Shown: in pieces, positions 32,101-44,562 of the stretch
Numbering within the stretch: position 1 is the stretch's first letter
Layout: each line of letters begins with the position of its first letter
Assembly (NCBI GenBank): GCA_022818135.1
Contig: JAFMSR010000007.1
Location: forward strand, 24,121,846 to 24,185,845
Length of the DNA stretch: 64,000 bases
DNA from: Saxidomus purpurata
Taxonomy: Eukaryota; Mollusca; Bivalvia; Venerida; Veneridae
Direction: 5' to 3'
The notes under the pieces: model-generated
What the model was told of the DNA's origin: nothing
The model's database searches: none
What the model saw: the letters and a program-made list of their open reading frames with translations, nothing else
Translations under genes and position numbers: made by a program

Positions 32101-33949
32101 TTTTGACTCCTCTTTTTCTTTGATATTGTATCTTTAACCTTTTTGATATGAAAGACAGGCATATAGGATAAACAGAACACTGATCTACCAATAAATTCAT
32201 TTTCTGTGTTGGCAAAATGAAAGTGCTTCTGTGGCTTTTACGTTGGCAAAGACAATCAGTACCATTGATGGTAGGTAATTAATCATTTATGCAACAAACT
32301 CATCATAAAAATGTTTAAGAAAACAAAATATTTCTCGGTCCTCCATTTAAAAATTGCATGCATTGTTAAATCGTTATGTACATTGCGGGAGGCATGTCTT
32401 ATAGTAACACTTCACACACTGTTATAATTAATTCAGATATTATAATATCAGCATAATTTTCATGTTTCGTCCTTAATATTTCATTTCTCATGTTTCCTTT
32501 GCTTGTAAATATCAACTGGTTATAAATGATTGTCAATAATTTGACAACAAAATAAAGAATGGTCTCCAATTATTTTTTTGTCGTGAAATCGGGATCGCGG
32601 ATAGGTACATACGTACATGTACGGACATTTTACTTTACAGGTGAAAGTTATGAATTTGAAAAAGAAAACAGAATTAAAAGATGTCCTAACTGATATCTAA
32701 TTTACAAGTAGTTTGTTGTTTTAATCTCCTCCCAAGCAGGAAGTCAACATGCCGCAAAAAGACTTGTTGAATCAACAGCTGTTAACCTATTTTTTTACTG
32801 TGTACACATTTCATTTCTTAAACTAATTTTGTATATTGTCAAAAATTTAATATTCTCTGTGTATATATATTTTTGTTAGGCAATGTCCCTATTCTGTTGA
32901 CCTGACTGTGATTTGTATCTAAGACTAACGTAAAGTAGAAAAACTATATATATCAAACCTCTTAGGTACAGACCATATCCTAGGATGACTTGTGTACAAA
33001 TCTTTTACCTCCAGCAGGAGTTTCAATCATTCTCTGTTTTTCGGATTAACCTATTCTTACTTAAAGTAGCACTTTATACTTACCATACTAGTTGTCTGTC
33101 TAGTAATCCATCGTCGTCACAACATTCCGTGCCACAGCACTTCTGCACTCCACTGCATCTGAAATAATCGCATACTAGTATCATAATATGTTATTGATCG
33201 TAGGCATTTACATTTTGACAATTTTTATCATGTACCTAGTATGAATGTTATCTTATCTTAAAGCCCATTAGCACTTTGACTGTAAAATTGCTTGTAGCCT
33301 TTATATTACCAAGAAAGATATCTTACCGGTGGTGTACTAAAATTGTCTTTATATGGAATGTAAATACTTTAAATATAGCGAAATACTTTTTCAATGATAT
33401 TGCATAAAAACGAAACACTATCTGCCAATGTTTTTTTTTCGTAAAGAAGCGTTTCCGGAATGAAAGACTTGTTTTAAACACAATAGAACACAGTTATATA
33501 AAAACTATATCCGTAAGTTGATGGTTCTACATAGATATATTTTAAGAGCTAATGGGACTTTAATTTTCTTCTGTCAAAATGTCCGTATCAAATGAAAACA
33601 GCTGTTTTGTGGGTTTGTTTCGTAGCGTTGAATGGCTGTAGCCAACTTAACAGATACTTCACCGTTTACCAACCGACTTTTCAGAATCTAGTCAAGTACA
33701 AGGCACTCTTTATGAAAGTGGATTTCCAACCGCCAAGCTAGCAAAGAAATTGAGAAAAAACAATTGCAAATAAATCGTTTGTTTGAAACTTACGTGAAGG
33801 TTTTTACCGTCCGGAAATCTATCATATACTCGCACGTTTTCTGTAATATAGAACGGAACAAAACGGAAAATACATATTTGTTATGCAATAGATCTAAGCA
33901 CTTACTATAATACATGGTGTTATAATCTTAGAAAGGTTTGGCTTATCGC
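28749..33949 (-). CDS. Cys-rich single-pass membrane protein, VOPP1/WBP1/Shisa-like
   Basis: Five exons: 33949-33906, 33840-33794, 33158-33084, 31133-31057 and 29116-28749, all phase-compatible. The ectodomain has a compact Cys cluster (CEYM, then CSGVQKCCGTECC) directly before a helix (CGGALLLFGLVVSFLYWY) and an RSRR stop-transfer. This C-x(n)-C-CCGxxCC-helix order is that of the small STMC6-type membrane adaptors such as VOPP1, WBP1 and Shisa relatives. The 120-residue tail is polar with acidic-dileucine-like QPLLLE and QQLLYN segments, but I see no PPxY motif, unlike WBP1 and VOPP1. Likely an endosomal or lysosomal adaptor (inference). The signal peptide exon is not certain; a phase-compatible candidate lies at 34540-34447. 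Long introns hold repeat copies. Confidence 0.7.
29353..29556. mobile_element. Inverted-repeat element, copy B (truncated)
   Basis: Shares 'gcgctattctagcata', 'ctcttactggtacgac' and 'aagcccggcactgttgacgcc' with copies A and C but stops at 'gagacaggtcag', where another repeat begins. Confidence 0.65.
29560..30280. repeat. Clam-type repeat with 120-bp internal periodicity
   Basis: Repeated 'tgacctagtt', 'aagacaaacattttgat' and 'tgatgattgggtagaa..gtggtctctag' blocks end in (cagacaga)n(cgga)n and the terminal 'ggtgagcta'. A relative lies at 38380-38860. Confidence 0.65.
31057..31133 (-). CDS. Transmembrane exon
   Basis: Acceptor ttcctacag, donor gtaagg; 77 nt coding the membrane helix and RSRR. 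Split codons on both sides join to W and V. Confidence 0.8.
31134..33083. other. Intron with element copy C
   Basis: Holds copy C of the inverted-repeat family (31614-32068). The remainder is AT-rich without exons. Confidence 0.45.
31614..32068. mobile_element. Inverted-repeat element, copy C (opposite orientation)
   Basis: Reverse-complement relative of copies A and B: 'ttctagcataaaa', 'gttttaacaggagaaaaaac', 'gcgtcaacagtgccgggctt' and 'tgctagaatagcgctaacg'. A further 'tgttataacacgaaaaa' block on the right is also present beside copy B, so the full element is longer than the 330-bp core. Confidence 0.7.
33084..33158 (-). CDS. Cysteine-cluster exon
   Basis: Acceptor ttatttcag, donor gtaagt; encodes CSGVQKCCGTECCDDDG and the juxtamembrane segment. 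The CCGxxCC core defines the family resemblance. Confidence 0.8.
33794..33840 (-). CDS. Ectodomain exon
   Basis: Acceptor tatattacag, donor gtaagt; KTCEYMIDFRTVKTF plus a split Thr codon. Supplies the first Cys of the cluster. Confidence 0.72.
33906..33949 (-). CDS. Ectodomain exon, N-terminal side
   Basis: Acceptor atttttgcag, donor gtaagt; 2 nt plus DKPNLSKIITPCII. Phase 1 entry requires an upstream exon. Confidence 0.62.
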
Positions 33950-34446
33950 CTGCAAAAATATACTTTTAATATAAACTTGAAACAATGTCAGGAATGAAAG
34001 TTAGCTAGGTTTTCTTTAACGGAAGTGCCCTTAGGCAACCGACCCTGGAACCTGTGACCACAAGCTCCGCTGTGTGCTCTTACATACAGCAGCCGCTCTT
34101 GTTTTGATCATCTGTCTGGAAAGTATTTCCAACATTATTAACCAACATTTGTTTTCAAAAATTTACAGAATGAAAGATATAGCTACCCAGACAAATGAAT
34201 GATGATCATTTTAAATGGTTGTCAAGGAGCATTTTGGCGAGTTTAAGTCGATTTTATTTTATAAAATTTATTAAATAATTCAACATTTATGCATGTGCAA
34301 TGTATCTACCACCCACCTCAGAGATACAAAAGAGATCTTTAGCCATTGAAAAAAATCTGACAAGGGAAAGACGCTTTTACAGACAGATCTAATGTAAATA
34401 TAACATTTGAAAATAACCAAGGATACTTCCCCAGGCGAAATCGTAC

Positions 34447-34540
34447 CTTTAATGTTCCAACGCTGTTTATCGTATTCATTCCAGCAATATAACAGAAACG
34501 AATTTACAACCACATAAAAACGTGCCAGGGAAAAGTAATA
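34447..34540 (-). CDS. Candidate upstream exon with hydrophobic stretch
   Basis: Ends in the required phase before donor gtacga and encodes a hydrophobic run (FYVVVNSFLLYC) followed by polar residues, as a signal peptide end might. No ATG in frame before the TGA, and the acceptor is poor. Confidence 0.25.
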
Positions 34541-36016
34541 CAAATGCTTTCAAAAAAGTTTTTGTTTATTCTATAAACCATATCTGATGTTGAACACACA
34601 ATTTGACACATTTTAGAAATGACCAAATGTTTTTATATTAATTATAAAATTTACTTTAGTGTCTCATCAAATATATGTATTTAATGTATCCTTTTTTCTC
34701 AATTAGTTAAACTAAATTTTAACAACTTCTGTGAACACAAGCCACAGTCTAATGATTTAACAAATCATATGACACAAGATTATATTTAACTGGTACGCGG
34801 CCACAGTATTCAAGGTAAACAAAAGAAAATACGTGTATATAAATATCGTACACGTAATTGTACGAAGTGCGATAAAGCAAATCATTACATCAGAAAATAT
34901 TTGTTTTTGGTTTCTGAAACCGAGACATACTAAAAAACGCAGAAGGCTATTTGTGCATTGTTTTAATTTCTGTCGAAGGAACACGTTTTCCAATAATGTT
35001 TCTGAAATTTAGTTTCGTCATTTCAAATTTATTTATTCCTGTAAATGTACAATATTTTTACAAATAGAGCTTGCTAAAATATGTTGAAAGAGATATCTTT
35101 TAGAGTTAGTCATTATACATTATAAGATTGTCAATGCGTGTTTTCGACTTCTGTAGATAATTTTCCTTAATAGTAGTAGACTGACAAATTCTGATAACAA
35201 TTGAGCTTCCATATTTTACTCATTTTGTAGGCTTGGAACATTAGCGTTTTTTAATGTTATCTGTGCGTTCCCAGGCGATGCAAAGCACACTGTTATAATA
35301 GGAACAAATAAGACTGTTGCTTTCTCTAATTATTCATTCTGTCCGTCTAAGACATGTAATTAAATCTCGTGTAGTATTAAAATCAGCACATTCAAGACTT
35401 TTCAGCACTGTTATTCAACATTTACTTATCTATACAACAAAATCTCATATACATGTATATTGTATAGAGCGTGACGTGATGCAATTTACCATTAACGTGT
35501 GTATTAATGGTGTATAATCTGTTGCCTTTCAATCTGTTATAGACAATATCTGTCGCGGTTTAAAATTAAATGAAAGTAAGACTGCTGGCTTAAGAAGAAT
35601 ATATTATATATTTTAGGGAAAAACCAATAAAACCCCATCGTGGCTCCTATTTTTTTCATGGGATACTGTTCATCTAAACCACTTTGGGTAACGTATCATT
35701 CGGTGATTTAACTCACACAAATTCTCTGTCAGTGCTTCATATTATATTCAGCCTTCAGTTTAGAATTTTAATTTCTTTATCTGTAAATATTGACATACTG
35801 CTCACGTCTATGTCAAATGATCTTGAAACTATTCCCCAAATGTCTTTTATTTCTCTCAAACACGCTTTGTACTTCAATGTCCATCAATGTCCTTCAATGC
35901 ATAGTATATAGGTTATACAATTATGCAACGGCGTTCTTGGAACTAATGATTTGTTCCCTAAATTAGATTTTTAAAAATCTTAAACTTTATCATCTTTTGA
36001 GCACGGCAATATTATT

Positions 36017-36094
36017 GTTATTTGTCCGAGGGTGGTCGTATTGGCCCAAGGCTGAAGGCCTAGAGCCAATACGACTGCCCGAGGACAAATAACA
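36017..36094. repeat. Strong hairpin, 78 bp
   Basis: Arms tgttatttgtccgag and ctcggacaaataaca-type sequence, with an inner pair 'gtcgtattggc' / 'gccaatacgac' around 'aaggctgaaggcct'. Confidence 0.75.
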
Positions 36095-36130
36095 AGGCCA
36101 ATATGAAATCACTTGATTAATGATAATTTT

Positions 36131-36470
36131 ATTATTCAACTTTACAATATTGGCTGAAAAAACAAGAATATAAATGTTCTTGTAACAGTAACAATTTTAT
36201 TTGTATTTAACTTAGTAAAATAAGATATCAGCAGGAGTCTAAAAACAAAATGGCGTCGTTTAAAGATGTAATGGAAGTGACTTCTCCGTATTGGCCCTCT
36301 CTTTTAAACCAATCAGAATGCTTGAATTCCATATTGGCCCTGTTTTCTCGTATTGGCCCTGCTTTTCTCATATTGGCTCAGTTATGCTTTGTATTAGCTC
36401 TACCTGTTTCATGTCATGTGCGCAATTGATCTAATACAATGTGTAATATTGTAAAGTTGAATACAACACG
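36131..36470. mobile_element. Small TIR element with repeated tattggccct
   Basis: Termini 'attcaactttacaatatt' and 'aatattgtaaagttgaat' are exact inverted copies. The interior has four spaced copies of 'tattggccc/ctca'. It lacks an ORF. Confidence 0.6.
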
Positions 36471-36720
36471 TTGCAGTTGGGTTTGCCCGTTCGCTATCTT
36501 GGCAATCAATAAAGTTATAATCTTACGTCACTTATAGCGCGATTTTGAAACTATTATTAGAGCTAGTTTATAGGTTAACTCCTCCCCATTCAAGGACATT
36601 TAGATGCGAGCGTCCAGCTTCTTTCTCACGTCCTCAATTTCCTCCGCCCAAAAACCCGCATGGTAAACTTCACGTACGTGCATGTATTTTAATGCAAGTG
36701 ACAAACAGTATTTAACAAGA
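36460..36720. repeat. Dispersed repeat, + copy
   Basis: 'gcccgttcgctat.ttggcaatcaata' and 'ggttaactcctccc' recur in reverse complement at 42150-42372. Confidence 0.6.
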
Positions 36721-38339
36721 AAATCATTGATGCAAAGCATCAAAGGTCGCCGGTAACTAATTTATTTACAGACTGTAAGTAGTGATGTCAAATGCAACCA
36801 TTTCTTAAAATTATGCCTGTTGAATTACAGGAAATGTTGGAAATGTAACCACAGTGGTCAATAAGGTACAATTTATTTTCAAATGTGACTACTGCTAGAT
36901 GTTGATACTGCAGTACTAGCTGTCGGATAAGTTATTCATGCATACCAGATCGGGATATCTGCAGTTTTTACCAGTGCTGGAAAATCTAATCATACACCCC
37001 CTGGTATAAGATGACTTGGTGATGTCAGAAAACTACTTTTATGAATGAATGTGTAAATTTATACCTTACTACAAGAAAATAGACCGTAAATATAAGTCAT
37101 TACTTTTATTTTATTTCTGCTACTATTTATCCAATATGGTATGCAAGAAAAAGAATCTATCACTGGCTGCACTTACAGATGAGAATATCCGCCTCTCGGG
37201 TAACTACACTTACACTATATATAATACATATCCTATATGTAAAATATATACATTATCATTGGTCAAAAATAAATAATATTATAGTACAGGTGTATTGTGA
37301 CCCATTAAACAGGCCTGTTAACCTGTTAAATAGAGACCCTAGTGTTGGGGTGCAGCCAATCTGTTTACTATTTAATCTATAAAACTTGACCTGTGAATTA
37401 CAAAAATGGGTCTTTCGTGTCAATATTAAATAAGAAGCACATTAAACTCAAAGGTTCCATTTAATTTTTTCCAGTGCATTGACACGTGAGTGAAGTATCC
37501 GAACAAACGATAATCCGAAATTACTGCTAAATCTAACAAAACAAGCTGAAATCGATATTTATTTGGCTATGGAAATATTAACTTATGCATACCTACTTCG
37601 TTTCTGAAAGCGTGTTCATGTTCATCGTTGTTATTTTCCTGCGACGCTGTTATATCGCCACGCCAACATTTAAAAAGTCGATTTAGTCTGGTCTAGGCGG
37701 ATCTTTTCTCTTGGTATAAGATATTGTAAACACCGGTCTGGGAAGCGTCATTATTTTTCACATTTTAAACAGTTATTCCCCTTTAATTAAAAGGGCCAAT
37801 TTTAGCGCGAACTTCAACTTCCTTCGCGATTTTTAAAATAGTTTTTTTTTGTTTCAAACAATCAACAATGTAAGATGTCAGAACAAAATTGTGACAAGTT
37901 CATACATTTTAATAACTTCTCCTTCCAGCTGAAGAATCTTAAAGCGTATCAAATATAGTCGCCGGTTTCGACCGGCGACTAATAATGTTAAATATAGGTT
38001 TCTTCGCGTATTTTGGATTGTCTTCGAGAGAAATTATATAGATCTTCTGTTTTATTTAAAATGTTGATTAATATATACTCTTTTAAAAGAGACCTCTTTC
38101 AATCACAGCGATTGAGCTACGGTATCATTGCATTTATTATAAGTGTAGACCGTAAGTTTATGAATTAGTATAGCCTACATGTAAACAAGTAGAAAAGTTG
38201 CTGCGGATCGCAGCAAAGAAGATAGCGTTGCCCAAGGAAATGATGATGACTTGTATTAAAGGCAGAACTGTATTAGACTTCGGAACACGATTCTGAGACG
38301 TTAAAAAAACAAGAGAGAGACATATAAAATCGACTGATT

Positions 38340-38860
38340 TTCTTCACTTGACTAGAACTACCAACAAGAGTAGCCATCTTGACCCTATATCGTCCACCTG
38401 AGTGCATGGCCTACTTATTACACAATGTGATCAAAATCAACCTTGATCTATATGTGTTCCAGATTTAGTTAGGTCATCATCAAGACCGGAAGATTCTGGC
38501 TAATTCTCATAAAAATTGGTTATAAAATGTGACTTTTAGAGCAATAAAAAGTTATCTCTTGATCTGATCTTGTTACCTAGTTTTGGATCCAAGGTGACCA
38601 CCATTCCAATATAACATAGACAAACATTTTGACCAATGTTCATTTGATTGGCTATAAAATGTGGCTTCTAGAGTTTTTACAAGGTTCTTCTTTAATTTGA
38701 CTGTGTGACCTAGTTTCTATATAACTCCAGATGACCCAGATTCAAACTTGACCTAGAAATCATTGAGACAAACATTTTGACCAATTTTCATGATGGTAGT
38801 CTCTAGAATGTTTTCAAGGTCGACAGTCATCCTTTGTATCAGGTGAGCTAATACTATGAA
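38340..38860. repeat. Clam-type repeat, relative of 29560-30280
   Basis: Same 'gacaaacattttgacc', 'aaatgtggcttctagag' and 'tgacctagtt' blocks, ending in 'aggtgagcta'. Confidence 0.6.
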
Positions 38861-39682
38861 AACAAGAATAAATGCCAGAAGTCTTGTCAGAATTTCAAAA
38901 TGTTTTGCAATAACAATATAATCACATGCATACTCTTCATATACTTTACAACTTTAATACAGGGGCCGATTGATTAAAACCAAGGAATAGAAAGAAGCCA
39001 GTTTTTTTTAATTTTCAAATTACACTGAGTCTTGCAATTACGACAATATACCCGTCAAATCCCTGGTTGCATTGTTTAGAATGTTATAATAATTGCTTAT
39101 GACTACAATAACTGTGCAAAGACATATATACAAAATTTATACAAGTATATTAAGTGGAAGTGTTTGTTACCGTTCTTGCAAGTAAAAATTTGTGGCATAC
39201 AGACTGTTATATTTCCCAGAGTAGTAAGTATAAGATGGTGTTCTATTTAATCGTTTGTTTTACAATATGTCAGAGTTTTTCTACCTAGAGTAATAGAGCA
39301 AAATCTAGAAATGTGTGCAAAGGAAAATTTCCAAAGGAAACGGATGCTCCTGCTTTGTGCTATTCAGTAACATGCAAGTATGAAAATGTATAACGACTAT
39401 CATACAGGTGCACACATGTGTTTCTCTGAACTATTAAATGCAAATGTGGCCATAATCGAAATTGACCTGTCTAGATGGATATTTACGAATGTAAATTGTA
39501 TATAGTGGTCATCTGTAGTGTGCATAGGCTATATGCAATGCATTGTTACTGTACTTTCTATGCGAATTTTAAATTTTTAAACAATTTTCCTGACCATCAT
39601 AATGGGAAGAAACAGTCCCGCAAAGATAGTAATGGCGGGTCTTTCAATTTGGAAAACTTTAGTTGTTGGGGGTAAAAGACTA

Positions 39683-40013
39683 CACCACGGAAAGCCTGAA
39701 ACGTACCGGAAATTTCCGCCGATATGAACAAAACAATATAAACAAAGAATACTCAGAACTCGGTAAAACATGAGCGGGCCTATATACACACAAATAAATC
39801 CATTCGGTGAACTAACATTGAATTTTATAGTTTCTATTACAGATGAAAACGTTTCGATACTGCTCTTAGTGCTCAATATTATTACTTCAACAATGAAAAA
39901 TCTAGTTTGGTTACACATGTACCAAATGCAGATATTTTTAATACCGAAATAATAACGCTATTGTGTGTAAGTCATATCGGCGAAAATTTCTGGTACGATC
40001 GGCCTTTTGTGTG
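39683..40013. mobile_element. TIR element of about 330 bp
   Basis: Ends 'cgtaccggaaatttccgccgatatga' (from 39702) and its near-inverse from about 39971, extending outwards imperfectly to about 25 bp more. Class and duplication not resolved. Confidence 0.55.
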
Positions 40014-42149
40014 TTCTGGTCTGGTCTGGTCAGGGTTTTACCACATACCTAAATATTTACCGAAATGAACTGTTATTTGCCGGAAAAAAAATTGTTTAAT
40101 ATAAAACACGATTATTCATCATTTTTATCATTAAACTATTCTGTGCCTTTGTAGCAAATTTAGAATACTGCACTGTTTACCAGTGGAATTTAGTTCAATG
40201 TCAGTAACTTCAACGAAGTCTTTTCATATCGAAAACGAATGTATTCACTACTACCGATACGGTGATAAATTGATCATTGCCACCTCACCAGTGACTTCCA
40301 GTTACGTGACCCCAAACATGCGTTGCGCTGAGGCGCAACGCAATTATGTTCGCGGAACTTTACACATCGGAATTCCATTGCAGTAACATGTTATCCTACA
40401 TAATTCGTAATGACGTCTGGTGAACAACAATATATTGTGATTCATTTTGCCAAAGTGGAATTCAACGAAAGTATTTAAATTTACGAAATTATCAATAATT
40501 GAGTAGAGCTACATCGATAACTGATTTCGCAGCGTGAAAAATTTGTTTGTCTCCGGCAGTACTGGAACTCCTTTATTACGCAGAGCGTCGCAACAAAAGC
40601 GAGGTCATGGGTAAGGAAGTCTACTGACATACTAAGTATCTAATGCCGTATTGTACAATGTACGTACTGACATATTCAGTACATCTGTCGAAATCTTTAC
40701 TTGTACGGACGTTGTGTTATCATAACCAAGTTCCCTTTCTACTGCCGACAGTGAACTCGGCAATTTTCCCTTGTCAACAGTGTTTTTACTTTAAAAGCCC
40801 TTCAATTTTCGGAGTGCGGTCAGGGCGATGAGTTTAAGAAAACAATACAAATCAATGAACAGGGGCGTAGTTACTTCGTCCATAAAAATGAAACGGCAGA
40901 CATGACAGTCAGACCAGTAGATTTATGACGATTATCTAATTTGTTTCACTTTATCTCATATAATTACATGTATTTCAATTCTTTTTTATTTCCAACCAAT
41001 ATAAAAATCTGTAGATGAGTGTTGGATACTGCATCCTGACCAATCCAATTTACCACCCGTAGTCATACATGAGCGAAATGTTGGACACATTGACTGCAGA
41101 GTTACACGATTTCTCAAAACTTTGTTATAACTCTTTAACTAACTGGAATTATTTCGGCTTTTTTCACACTTTAAAGAAGAAACATTCGACGAATGACAAA
41201 GAAAACATTTAAAGAATCTACGGGAAAACGATAGTCCTAGTGAAACATTTTGTTTTGCACTGACCACTGTGTTGTCAGTGTCACTGAAGTAAAATATACA
41301 CAATAATCTTATATATCCTGGATATACTCATGCGTACTAATTTATGTTCAGTGTTATTGTTTTTAAATGGCTATCCAAATAGTCATAACTATGATAATCA
41401 TTAGTTTTAATCGTTATATAACATATGATTCACTCACGCATGCACGCAAGTCGGTAAAATCACAAGATCTCGAAAAGACAACATTTGATATATATTTGTA
41501 CATATATACGAGAACTTGGTAGAGTGCTAGTCTAACTGTGAAAGAGGTCACACTGAAACGCCAAATTAATTAGGCTATTGGAGTGCTGAATATGTCCAAC
41601 CGATAGTACAGAGGGGGTCCGACTTGTCTGACACGGGACTTTCTGCTGTCAGACAAGCAGCTTTTCTGTCCCGGGTCCCGGTTGTCCGCAGGCTTGCCAA
41701 AATGTTGAGGGGAAAAAATAAAAACGAATAAATATTGTACTAAAGTCCTGTTTTACCTAGCCCAGACATTTTAGATCTATTTGCAGTATTGGGATAACAT
41801 TTAAATCGCGCTTACTTTAAAAGTGCGCTGCTAATGTGTTTTGTTTTTATTTTTATGTGCATTTATTACCTCGTGGAGTAGCCTCAATATTTCGACTGCA
41901 TGACAGAAAATTTTTACAAACTGATATTACATCTAGTCTGCCTTTGCGAAGGGCGGCCATCGTATGTAGCAAAAAGCACTTGCGTGCAATTAGTTGGGCT
42001 ATTCGTTGAGGCACACAATAAAACATCCATAGTCTATTTCATAAAGGTTTGGGAAAGTTTCATCAATTAGTGTACACCTGGCTCTTCCATTCACCAATTG
42101 GCACTTAAATATATACTTTATCCGATACTGCTTCTGTTATGACTAATTT

Positions 42150-42372
42150 TTTCTTTCCACGTTATGAACGTGACGTCAGAATCAAATAAAGACTGATCGC
42201 CTGCGCCTCTATTTGGCCTTTTCAATGAAAGAACGGAGGGGAGGAGTTAACCGATATCTACATGCTCTATTAATAGTTTTAGATTCGCTTTTGTTCTACG
42301 CAAGATTGTTATTGTATTGATTGCTAAAATAGCGAACGGGCAAAGCCAACTGCAAAGCGTTGTAATAATACG
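42150..42372. repeat. Dispersed repeat, - copy
   Basis: Inverted relative of 36460-36720: 'ggaggagttaacc', 'ttgattgctaaaatagcgaacgggc', 'caactgcaaagcgttg'. Confidence 0.6.
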
Positions 42373-42448
42373 TGAGAGGTAATAGGGTCACAAAGTCAAC
42401 TGCAACGCGTTGTAATAATACGTGAGAGGTAATAGGGTCACAAAGTCA
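42361..42448. repeat. 50-bp direct duplication
   Basis: The unit beginning tgtaataatacgtgagaggt is present at 42361-42410 and again from 42411 for 38 bp, without mismatch in the shared part. Confidence 0.75.
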
Positions 42449-42727
42449 GGGTTATATCCTATGATAAATCATAGGAAATATTGTTTATGTAAAATGATGC
42501 AATTATTGTTTATGTAAAATGACGCAATTCTGGGATAATTACACTCACTGGCGCATGCAAAAAATCAAATGATCTATATTTAAATTCTTAATACTTATAG
42601 ATCATCAAGATCTGCGTTATCTTTTGACTTTAAATAATGGTATTATCTGAAATCACCTTTCAAAGACGTGTTTTTTAAAGGTATTAACGCTTAAAAATAG
42701 ATAAAGTTCCTTGAACGGTTATCTTAA

Positions 42728-43797
42728 TTATGTTTTTAGGATCACTCACCGTCCTGGGTCCGTCGTACGTCGTACGCAATTCGTCGAACGTCGTCCGTCC
42801 GTCCGTCCACCATTTCCTTCAAACGGCATCTCCTCTGAAATCACTGGGCCAATGTTGATGAAACTTTGCAGGGATATGTTTTGCATGAAGCTCTATCGAA
42901 GTTGTTCAAAGAATTCCATTCCCTCCAGAACTATGGTTGCTATGGCAACAAATAGGAAAAACTTTAAAAATCTTCTCCGCTGAAACCACAAGACCTAGAT
43001 AGTTAGCATGTGGTATTGTCTTGTAAACCTCTACCAAGATTGTTCAAATTATAACCCCCGGGTGAAAATTGACCCCGCCCGGGGGTCACTTGGTTTTACA
43101 TAGGCTTATATAGGAAAAACTTAAAAAATGTTTTTCTCTGAAACCGCAAGGCCTAGAGCTTAGAGATATTTGGCATGTAGAAATGCCTACTGGACCTCTA
43201 CCAAGATTATTCATATAATGACCCCTTGGTCAAAACTGACCCTGCCCGAAAGGGGTCACTTAATTTTACATAGGCTTATATAGGAAAAACTTAAAAAATC
43301 TTTTTCTCTGAAACCGCAAGGCCTAGAGCTTAGATATTTGGCATGTAGAAATGCCTACTGGACCTCTACCAAGATTATTCATATAATAACCCCTTGGTCA
43401 AAACTGACCCTGCCCGAGGGGGTCACTTGATTTTACATAGGCTTATACAGGAAAATCTTTAAACATCTTCTTCTCTGAAACCACAAGGCCTAGAGCTGAG
43501 ATATTTAGCATGTAGCATTGCCTTGTGGACCTTCACCAAGATTGTTCAAATCATGACCCTTGGGATAAAATTAACCTTTCCCGTGAGTTGGGGAGGGGGT
43601 CACTTGATTTCACATAGGCTTATATAGGGAAAACTTTTAAAAAAACACAAGGCCCACAGGTAGAGCTTAGATATTTGGAATGTTACTAAGCATTGTGTAG
43701 TGGACCTCTACAAATTATGTTAAAAACATGACCCCTTGCATTATAGCCAGTGGTAGTCAGGTGAGCGATATAGGGCCATCTTGGCCCTCTTTTTTAT
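42728..43797. repeat. Composite repeat with four units of about 170 bp
   Basis: Begins near 'aggatcactcaccgtcc', has a (gtcc)n run, then four units each with 'ggcttatataggaaaa', 'ctctgaaaccgcaaggccta', 'tagatatttggcatgta' and 'ctctaccaagattattca'. Ends 'caggtgagcgatatagggcc'. The third unit has the fewest differences from the second. Confidence 0.7.
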
Positions 43798-44409
43798 GAC
43801 TGTCGCTATGTAATATTAAGCACTACTAAAGGCATGTTTTTGTTTGAATGTATTGAGAAAAAGAACTTGCAAAATCACTTTTGAGAGTGCTAAGTTAAAA
43901 TGCGAAAAAAAGAAGAAAATTTACAATTCCAGTGTCTACTTTAAAATTGCTTAGTAACAAATCATTTCCTTATCCAGGTTCTTTAAGTAGCATGGAGCAG
44001 GATGCCGCTAGATGGGATTTGTTCTTGAATAATTTTTTCAAGAAAGACATACATTTTCATACAAATGCTCAATCAATGATGACTTAATTACAAGAAATTG
44101 GCCAATATCCCTATGTTAGAAGATAAGATGTGTAATATTCGTTTTTCACAATTGTACAAAATAGTTCCAATTTACAGGTATAGTATAACAAGAAACCGGG
44201 TTTTAAATTTGCTGCAGTGAAAAGTTTTGACAGGAATATTATGGCAAAATAGTCTTTCAAGTTATTGGGGTAATTCACTCACGTTTTTTCCTTTTTCTTC
44301 TGAAGTGTCAAGCATATCCGCTGTCGGTACATAAACTGCTATATACTAGATTGTCTTTGATTGCTAGCTAAGTTTAGTCTTCCTTTATTAGCTTAATTCT
44401 TTAGTTCTA

Positions 44410-44562
44410 TTATATCTGTAACTGTTTTATGTAATATAGACAAAACTCCTGTTTGTGTCTTTTGTACTTAGTATTTCTCCTGTGGTCACCTACAAGTTTC
44501 AGTAGCACGGTTTTCAGTTCCTTCTTTAAATCTCCAGTCATTAAATCACCACTGGTATAGTC
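44410..44562 (-). pseudogene. WARS1: WARS-like last exon
   Basis: Acceptor gatttttttcag; begins DYTSGDLMTGDLKKELK, matching the conserved end of the anticodon-binding region, but the last 21 residues are divergent. Confidence 0.8.

Larger units (their letters stand above)
34541..44409. other. Ten-kilobase gene-free, repeat-rich interval
   Basis: No exon could be supported. Contents: hairpin and 'tattggccct' repeats with a small inverted-repeat element (36017-36470), a repeat present in inverted orientation at 36460-36720 and 42150-42372, a clam-type repeat (38340-38860), a TIR element (39683-40013), a 50-bp duplication (42361-42448) and a 1.07-kb tandem-structured repeat (42728-43797). Confidence 0.5.

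Noticed and set aside
34010..34090. tRNA-like text on the - strand (ggtcacaggttccaggg)
   Set aside because: Too degenerate to call; no A box at the right distance.
36460..42372. Terminal inverted repeats of a Polinton/Maverick-type element
   Set aside because: Interval is far too short and contains no integrase, polymerase or packaging genes.
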